A DNA stretch of 11,911 nucleotides from Streptosporangiaceae bacterium (GTDB lineage: Bacteria; Actinomycetota; Actinomycetes; Streptosporangiales; Streptosporangiaceae). This document shows positions 6,915 to 11,911 of the stretch, piece after piece (position 1 is the stretch's first letter; each line of letters opens with the position of its first letter). Both the position numbers and the translations under genes were made by a program. The stretch covers positions 1 to 11,911 of the forward strand of contig JASHTQ010000134.1 in the NCBI GenBank assembly GCA_030040475.1, read 5' to 3'. The notes beneath the pieces are model-generated. The model saw nothing but the letters and a program-made list of their open reading frames with translations, was not told where the DNA came from and searched no databases.

Positions 6915-6938
6915 GGCTAATCCGCCTGCGACTTAGCC
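6915..6938. promoter_or_regulatory. Inverted repeat GGCTAA-N12-TTAGCC between regulator and tricorn genes
   Basis: GGCTAA (6915-6920) and TTAGCC (6933-6938) are perfect reverse complements around 12 bases. It lies 6 bases after the regulator stop and 39 bases before the tricorn start. It could be a weak terminator of the four-gene operon (no T run follows) or an operator for the tricorn pair. The arms are short, so chance is not excluded. Confidence 0.3.
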
Positions 6939-6965
6939 GCGCCGGTAGCCGAACACCCAGAACGT

Positions 6966-6969
6966 AGGA
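6966..6969 (+). promoter_or_regulatory. AGGA ribosome site that favours the GTG start of the first tricorn gene
   Basis: AGGA ends 8 bases before GTG 6978. It overlaps the alternative in-frame ATG at 6969, which itself has no ribosome site at a usable distance. With the alignment to the paralog's start (TSxGYLRYPH follows both), this supports GTG 6978 over ATG 6969. Confidence 0.55.
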
Positions 6970-6977
6970 TGAACCGC

Positions 6978-9900
6978 GTGACTTCTCCTGGCTACCTTCG
7001 CTATCCACACATCAACGGCGACCTCCTCACGTTCGCGGCCGAAGACGACATCTGGCTGGCGCCCGCGGCCGGCGGCCGCGCGTGGCGGCTTTCCTCCGAC
7101 GGCTCGCAGGTCAGCTACCCCAGGTTCGCCCGTGACGGGACCCAGATCGCCTGGACAAGCTGGCGGGACGGCAACGCCGAGGTGTACGCGGCCGACACCG
7201 AGGGAAGCGCCGCGACCAGGCTCAGCTACTGGGGCGACCCGCAGACCCGGGTCACCGGCTGGACGGCCGACGGCGAGGTGCTCGCGGTCACCGCCGCCGG
7301 GCAGCCGGAATCGGTCTTCAAGTGGGCCTACGCGATTGCCCGCGACGCGCCGCCCCGGCGCCTGCCGTACGGCCCGGTGGTCGACCTGGCGCTGACCGAA
7401 TCCCTGGCCGAATCCCTGGCCGAATCCGGGTCCGCGACCGCGCTGCTCACCGGGCGGATGGGCAGCAGCGACATGGCGGGCTGGAAGCGCTACCGCGGCG
7501 GCACCGCGGGCAAGCTGTGGACCTCCACAGGCGCCGACCCGCTGTTCACCCGGATCCTGGCCGACGTGAGGGGGCAGTTCGGCAGCCCGATGCTGATCGG
7601 CGGGCGGGTTTTCTTCGTGTCCGACTTCGAGGGCACGGGCAACATCTACTCCTGCGCGCTCGACGGCAGCGACCTGTCCAGGCATACCGACCACGACGGC
7701 TTCTACGCCAGGAACCCGGCCACCGACGGCACCAGGATCGTCTACCACGTGGCCGGCGACATCTGGGTCCTCGACTCGCCAGACGCGCAGGCGCGCAAGA
7801 TCGAGCTCACCCTGGGCTCGCCGGCCGCCGCGCGGGCGCCGCGGCTGATCTCCGCCGCCGATCACCTCGGTGACCTGGACTGTGACCAGACCGGCCAGGC
7901 CAGCGTGGTGGAGGTGCGCGGCACCGTGCACTGGCTGACGCACAGGGACGGCCCGGCCCGTGCGCTGCACGTGGACCCCGATTCCCGGGCCAGGCTGCCG
8001 CGGGTGCTCGGTTCCGGCCGGGCGGTGTGGGTCACCGACGCCCCGGGGACCGACACGCTGCAGGTCAGCGCAACCAGCGGCGAGCCAGGACCCGCCGGGC
8101 TCCTGGCCGAGGGCATGCTCGGCAGCGTGATCGACCTGGCGGCCTCGCCGGACGGCGCGACGGTCGCGGCGGCCGCGCAGGACGGCAGGCTGTTCGCCGT
8201 CGACGTCGCATCCGGCCGGGTCACCGAGCTGGCGGCCGCCGACGACGGCCCGGTCGACGGCCTGTCCTGGTCCCCGGACTCGGCCTGGCTGGCCTGGTCC
8301 CAGCCCGGCCCGCAGCCGCTGCGGCGGATCCGGGTGGCCAGGATCGCCGACGGCGAGATCGTCGACGTGACCGACGGCCGGTTCTCCGACACCGCGCCCG
8401 TGTTCACCGCCGACGGGTTGCACCTGGCGTTCTTGTCCCGGCGCAGCTTCGACCCGGTCTACGACGCGCAGACGTTCGACCTGTCGTTCCCGTTCGGCAG
8501 CCGCCCGTACCTGGTGCCGCTCGGGGCGCAGACCCCCTCGCCGTTCGGCCCCCTGCCCGGCGGCCGTCCGGTGAGCAAGGACCCCGCTGCCGGGGAAAAA
8601 GATAAAACAGATTCAGCCGAACGGGCGGTGGTAACTCTCGACGCGGACGGCCTGGCCGAGCGGGTGGTGGGCGTTCCGGTGCCCGAGGGCAGGTACTCGG
8701 GCCTGCGCGCGGTCAAGGGCGGGCTGGCCTGGCTGCGCGAGCCGCTGACCGGCGTGCTCGGCGAGAGCGCCGCGGACGTCGACGACGAGGCGCCCCGGCC
8801 GTCGCTCGAGCGGTTCGACCTGCGCCAGCGCGAGGTCACCGTGCTGGCCGGCGAGCTGGACTGGTTCGAGGTCAGCGGGGACGGAACGCGCCTGGTCATC
8901 AGGGACCACGAACAGCTGCGCGTCGTGCCGTCCGAACGCAAGGAGGATCACCGCAGCGAGGACACGGTGATCGTGGACCTGTCGCGGGCCAGGTTCCAGG
9001 CCGACCCGGCCGCGCTGTGGCGGCACGCCTATGCCGAGGCAGGACGGCTGATCCGCCGCGACTTCTGGGCCGCGGACATGTCCAGCGTGGACTGGGACGG
9101 CGTGCTCGATGCCTACCGCCCGCTGCTGGACCGGATCCGCGGCGCGGACGACTTCGCCGACCTGCTGTGGGAGGTGTTCGGCGAGCTCGGCACCTCGCAC
9201 GCCTACGTGATCAAGGCGGGCGGCGACTTCCGCCCGTCGCCCGCCGGCCCGGCGGCGGTGGGCCAGCTCGGCGCGGACATCTCGCGTGACGGCGCCGGGC
9301 ACTGGCTGGTGGACCGGGTGCTGCCAGGCGAGTCGTCCGACCCGCGGGCGCGCTCGCCGTTCACCGCGCCGGGCGTCGGCGTGCGTCCGGGCGACGAGCT
9401 GATCGCGGTGGACGGGCGGTCGGTCGACCCGGTGCGCGGCCCGTGGCCGCTGCTGGCCGGCACGGCGGGCAAGCCGGTGGAGCTGACGATCCGGCCGTCG
9501 GCGAACGGGTCGTCCCGCGAGGTGGTCGTGGTGCCGCTGCGCAGCGAGCGGCGGCTGCGCTACCAGGACTGGGTGGCCAGCCGGCGCCGGCTGGTCCGCG
9601 AGCTGAGCGAAGGGCGCCTGGGCTACCTGCACGTCCCGGACATGATGGGGGAGGGCTGGGCGCACTTCCACCGCGACCTGCGCACCGAGATGCGCTTCGA
9701 CGCGCTGATCATGGACGTGCGCGCGAACGCCGGCGGGCACACCTCGCAGCTGGTGGTGGAGAAGCTGGCCCGCCGCGTCATCGGCTGGGACAACGGCCGC
9801 GGCATGCAGCCCGTGCCGTACCCGGAGGAGGGGCGGCGCGGACCCGTGGTCACGCTGGCGGACGAGTTCGCGGGCTCCGACGGCGACATCGTCACCGCGG

Positions 9901-10271
9901 CGATCCGGCTGCTCGGCCTCGGCCCGGTCGTCGGCACCCGCACCTGGGGCGGCGTGATCGGCATCGACGGGATTCCCGGCCACGAACTGGTCGACGGCAC
10001 CCACATCACCGTGCCCAGGTACGCGTTCTGGTTCGACGAGTACGGCTGGAGCGTGGAGAACTACGGCGTCGACCCGGACGTCGAGGTGCTGAACACCCCC
10101 GACGACTGGGCCGCCGGCCGTGACGCCCAGCTGGAGACCGCCGTGCAGCTGGCGCTCGAGACGCTGGACAAGCAGCCTCCCGCGGCCCCGCCGGATCCGT
10201 CGACCGGCCCGTCCAAGATCCGCCCGCCGCTCCCGCCCCGCACGCCTCGCGGGCCACGGGGCGCGGCATGA
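6978..10271 (+). CDS. Tricorn protease homolog (peptidase S41 family), complete
   Basis: A 1097-aa cytosolic serine peptidase that, in the studied archaeal and Streptomyces enzymes, trims oligopeptides released by the proteasome. Domains in order: two beta-propellers (about 5-310 and 315-670) with WD/PD40-like blades; a helical N-terminal catalytic subdomain (about 676-757) ending in GTSHAY with Ser740 and His741; a PDZ domain (about 758-850); and the S41 core (about 879-1060) with MDVRANAGGH, nucleophile Ser967 and Asp968 in DEFAGSDGDI, and Glu1027 in VENYGVDPDV. These correspond to Ser745/His746/Ser965/Asp966/Glu1023 of Thermoplasma tricorn, so the enzyme looks active. The tail is Pro-rich (PPAAPPDPSTGPSKIRPPLP). 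GTG 6978 is preferred as start; ATG 6969 would add three residues. It starts 69 bases after the regulator gene and overlaps the next tricorn gene by ATGA. Odd points are a 12-base tandem repeat at 7396-7430 and a Lys/Asp-rich insert with unusual AAA codons at 8592-8618. Confidence 0.96.
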   Translation: MTSPGYLRYPHINGDLLTFAAEDDIWLAPAAGGRAWRLSSDGSQVSYPRFARDGTQIAWTSWRDGNAEVYAADTEGSAATRLSYWGDPQTRVTGWTADGEVLAVTAAGQPESVFKWAYAIARDAPPRRLPYGPVVDLALTESLAESLAESGSATALLTGRMGSSDMAGWKRYRGGTAGKLWTSTGADPLFTRILADVRGQFGSPMLIGGRVFFVSDFEGTGNIYSCALDGSDLSRHTDHDGFYARNPATDGTRIVYHVAGDIWVLDSPDAQARKIELTLGSPAAARAPRLISAADHLGDLDCDQTGQASVVEVRGTVHWLTHRDGPARALHVDPDSRARLPRVLGSGRAVWVTDAPGTDTLQVSATSGEPGPAGLLAEGMLGSVIDLAASPDGATVAAAAQDGRLFAVDVASGRVTELAAADDGPVDGLSWSPDSAWLAWSQPGPQPLRRIRVARIADGEIVDVTDGRFSDTAPVFTADGLHLAFLSRRSFDPVYDAQTFDLSFPFGSRPYLVPLGAQTPSPFGPLPGGRPVSKDPAAGEKDKTDSAERAVVTLDADGLAERVVGVPVPEGRYSGLRAVKGGLAWLREPLTGVLGESAADVDDEAPRPSLERFDLRQREVTVLAGELDWFEVSGDGTRLVIRDHEQLRVVPSERKEDHRSEDTVIVDLSRARFQADPAALWRHAYAEAGRLIRRDFWAADMSSVDWDGVLDAYRPLLDRIRGADDFADLLWEVFGELGTSHAYVIKAGGDFRPSPAGPAAVGQLGADISRDGAGHWLVDRVLPGESSDPRARSPFTAPGVGVRPGDELIAVDGRSVDPVRGPWPLLAGTAGKPVELTIRPSANGSSREVVVVPLRSERRLRYQDWVASRRRLVRELSEGRLGYLHVPDMMGEGWAHFHRDLRTEMRFDALIMDVRANAGGHTSQLVVEKLARRVIGWDNGRGMQPVPYPEEGRRGPVVTLADEFAGSDGDIVTAAIRLLGLGPVVGTRTWGGVIGIDGIPGHELVDGTHITVPRYAFWFDEYGWSVENYGVDPDVEVLNTPDDWAAGRDAQLETAVQLALETLDKQPPAAPPDPSTGPSKIRPPLPPRTPRGPRGAA
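7396..7430. repeat. 12-base tandem repeat in first tricorn gene
   Basis: The unit CCGAATCCCTGG occurs at 7396-7407 and 7408-7419, followed by a partial third copy, and encodes TESLAESLAESG. The paralog at the matching place (about 10680-10700) has no such repeat, so this is a local expansion in the first propeller, likely in a surface loop. Confidence 0.75.
7509..7750. repeat. 242-bp direct repeat, copy 1 (tricorn conversion tract)
   Basis: This stretch matches 10766-11007 over 242 bases with three differences by eye: an AGG/GAG codon (two bases, Arg versus Glu) and GAC/GAT (silent). Flanking sequence on both sides is clearly more diverged, including insertions and deletions. It lies within the first propeller. 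Confidence 0.88.
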
Positions 10272-11911
10272 CGTCCGGCGGTTACCTGCGCTATCCGCAT
10301 GTCCACGGCGACCTGCTGGCCTTCGTCGCCGGGCACGACGTCTGGCTGGCCCCGGCGGCCGGCGGCCGCGCGACCCGGTTCTCCTCCGACGACGTGCCGG
10401 TCAGCTACCCCCGGTTCTCCCGTGACGGGACGCAGCTCGCCTGGGCCAGCTGCCGGGACGGCAACCCCGAGGTCTACCTGGCCGACGCCGAGGGCAGCGC
10501 CGCGACCAGGCTGACCTTCTGGGGCGATCCGATGACCCGGGTGACCGGGTGGACCGCCGACGGTGAGGTCCTCGCCAACACCGCCGCGGGACAGCCCGCG
10601 GTCAAATACCGCAGGGAGTTCGTCGTCCCGGCCGAGGGCGCGCCGAGGCTGCTGCCGTTCGGCCCGGTCAACGACGTGGCGCTGGAGGCCGGGGGCACCG
10701 TGCTGCTCACCGGGAGCGTGGGCGGCGAGCCCGCGTTCTGGAAGCGCTACCGGGGCGGCAGGGCCGGCAAGCTGTGGACCTCCACAGGCGCCGACCCGCT
10801 GTTCACCCGGATCCTGGCCGACGTGGAGGGGCAGTTCGGCAGCCCGATGCTGATCGGCGGGCGGGTTTTCTTCGTGTCCGACTTCGAGGGCACGGGCAAC
10901 ATCTACTCCTGCGCGCTCGATGGCAGCGACCTGTCCAGGCATACCGACCACGACGGCTTCTACGCCAGGAACCCGGCCACCGACGGCACCAGGATCGTCT
11001 ACCACGTCGCGGGCGAGATCTGGATGCTGGACAGTGCCGCCCTAGGGCCTGACGCGCCCGAGCCGCACCGGGTCGAGCTCAGCTTGAGCTCGCCGGCCGC
11101 GGCGCGCGCGCCGCGGCTGATCTCCGCCGCCGATCACCTCGGCGACCTGGACTGCGACGAGACCGGCCAGGCCAGCGTGGTGGAGGTGCGCGGCACCGTG
11201 CACTGGCTCACGCACAAGGACGGCCCGGCTCCCGCCCTGTACGTGCACCCGGACGCGCGGGCCAGGCTGCCGCGGGTGCTCGGCCCCGGCCGGGCGGTCT
11301 GGGTCACCGACGCCACCGGCGCCGACGCCCTGGCGATCGCGACCGTCGCCGAAGCCTCGGATCCCGTCCTGCTGGCCGGGGGCCTGCTGGGCAGCGTGGT
11401 GGACCTGGAGGCCTCGCCGGACTCCTCGACGGTGGCGGCGGCCGCGCAGGACGGCAGGCTGCTCGCCGTCGACGTCTCCTCCGGGGAGGTCACCGAGCTG
11501 GCAACGTCCGACGACGGCCCGGTCAGCGGGATTTCCTGGTCGCCTGACTCGGCCTGGCTGGCCTGGTCCCAGGGCGGGCCCAGGCCGCTGCGCCGGATCC
11601 GGATGGCCAGGATCGCCGACGGCGAGATCGTCGACGTGACCGACGGCCGGTTCTCCGACACCTCCCCGGTGTTCACCGCCGACGGGCTGTACCTGGCGTT
11701 CTTGTCCCGGCGCAGCTTCGACCCGGTCTACGACGCGCACTCGTTCGACCTGTCGTTCCCGTTCGGCATCCGCCCGTACCTGGTGCCGCTGGCCGCCCGG
11801 ACCCCGTCGCCGTTCGGCCCGCTGCTCGGCGGGCGCTCACTGACCGAGGACTCCGCCGACGACTCGGGCGCCGACGCCGATTCTGATGCCGATTCTGATG
11901 CCGATGCCGAT
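10268..11911 (+). CDS. Tricorn protease homolog, second copy, N-terminal part (cut by right window edge)
   Basis: An open frame of 548 codons from ATG 10268 to the right edge. It is collinear with the upstream tricorn protein from the first residues (MTSGGYLRYPHVHGD) through both propellers, including WKRYRGG, SDFEGTGNIYSCALDG, RLISAADHLGDLDC and FDLSFPFGIRPYLVPLAARTPSPFGP. It stops before the part that would hold the PDZ and S41 catalytic domains, so whether it is an active peptidase cannot be told here. Start and previous stop share ATGA, so it is translationally coupled to the first copy; its own ribosome site is weak (GGGGCG). Differences include loss of the repeat near 7396 and an added segment around 11036-11075 (AALGPDAPEPHRVELS). 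The last visible residues form an Asp/Ser/Ala repeat. It is most likely a tandem duplicate that may form mixed or separate hexamers. Confidence 0.94.
   Translation, partial: MTSGGYLRYPHVHGDLLAFVAGHDVWLAPAAGGRATRFSSDDVPVSYPRFSRDGTQLAWASCRDGNPEVYLADAEGSAATRLTFWGDPMTRVTGWTADGEVLANTAAGQPAVKYRREFVVPAEGAPRLLPFGPVNDVALEAGGTVLLTGSVGGEPAFWKRYRGGRAGKLWTSTGADPLFTRILADVEGQFGSPMLIGGRVFFVSDFEGTGNIYSCALDGSDLSRHTDHDGFYARNPATDGTRIVYHVAGEIWMLDSAALGPDAPEPHRVELSLSSPAAARAPRLISAADHLGDLDCDETGQASVVEVRGTVHWLTHKDGPAPALYVHPDARARLPRVLGPGRAVWVTDATGADALAIATVAEASDPVLLAGGLLGSVVDLEASPDSSTVAAAAQDGRLLAVDVSSGEVTELATSDDGPVSGISWSPDSAWLAWSQGGPRPLRRIRMARIADGEIVDVTDGRFSDTSPVFTADGLYLAFLSRRSFDPVYDAHSFDLSFPFGIRPYLVPLAARTPSPFGPLLGGRSLTEDSADDSGADADSDADSDADAD
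10766..11007. repeat. 242-bp direct repeat, copy 2 (tricorn conversion tract)
   Basis: Partner of 7509-7750, offset 3257 bases, in the same orientation and reading frame. The identity ends abruptly at both edges: upstream at GGCAAGCTGTGG and downstream at CCACGT, after which the copies read GGCCGGCGAC and CGCGGGCGAG. A second, less perfect shared block lies at about 11094-11238. Confidence 0.88.
11879..11911. repeat. Tandem repeat encoding an Asp/Ser/Ala linker at the right edge
   Basis: The 12-base unit GATTCTGATGCC occurs at 11879-11890 and 11891-11902 and continues as GATGCCGAT to the window end, so the true length is not visible. It encodes DSDADSDADAD. TCT and repeated GAT codons are unusual beside the G/C-ending codons around it. 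The insert falls at residue 538, the same place as the Lys/Asp-rich insert of the first copy (residue 539). Confidence 0.85.

Noticed and set aside
6933..10004. Long minus-strand open frames opposite the first tricorn gene (6933-8423 and 8613-10004)
   Set aside because: Low-complexity composition, no domains, and opposite a complete tricorn gene. Related frames also appear opposite the second copy, as expected from the paralogy.
1..11911. CRISPR arrays, tRNA or rRNA genes, insertion sequences or phage genes
   Set aside because: No spaced direct repeats, no tRNA-like cloverleaf, no rRNA-like sequence, and no transposase or integrase protein could be recognised on either strand.

Overview
The window reads as chromosomal DNA of a high-GC actinomycete. 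Third codon positions are almost all G or C, Shine-Dalgarno sites are GGAGG-like, and GTG starts and ATGA/GTGA overlaps occur. The families present (DUF4232 lipoprotein, actinobacterial tricorn peptidases, an ABC-2 exporter next to a DesK-type two-component system) fit this. The exact genus cannot be read from it. No tRNA, rRNA, CRISPR array, insertion sequence or phage gene was seen. Coding density is high: the longest gap between genes is about 150 bases.

Layout. Positions 1-1148 are on the minus strand: a secreted DUF4232-type lipoprotein (1148 down to 516) followed after 35 bases by the N-terminal part of a DUF885-like protein (480 down past the left edge). A 123-base divergent intergenic region with an AT-rich patch separates these from the plus-strand genes, which fill the rest of the window. 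The first (1272-3092) is a gamma-glutamyltransferase-superfamily Ntn hydrolase of the acylase/oxamate-amidohydrolase-like branch, not a canonical gamma-glutamyl transpeptidase.

From 3245 to 6908 lies a four-gene unit: ABC exporter ATPase, ABC-2 permease, DesK-like histidine kinase and NarL/DesR-like response regulator. Spacing is tight (1 base between ATPase and permease; a 4-base GTGA overlap between kinase and regulator). The kinase probably senses a membrane or envelope state and phosphorylates the regulator, which probably controls the exporter. An 18-bp near-perfect palindrome upstream of the ATPase is a good candidate for the regulator's own binding site. A very GC-rich hairpin sits between the exporter and the kinase and may tune expression of the two halves differently.

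From 6978 to the right edge are two tandem tricorn-protease paralogs joined by an ATGA overlap. The first is complete (1097 aa with all expected catalytic residues). The second is cut by the window edge at residue 548, before its PDZ and catalytic domains. The two share a 242-bp tract that differs at only three bases although flanking sequence is clearly diverged, which suggests recent gene conversion. They also carry different repetitive, unusual-codon inserts at the same propeller position.

I saw no wholly new system. The strongest leads are the tandem tricorn pair with its conversion tract and variable linkers, the candidate operator of the exporter/two-component unit, and the substrate-pocket change in the Ntn hydrolase.
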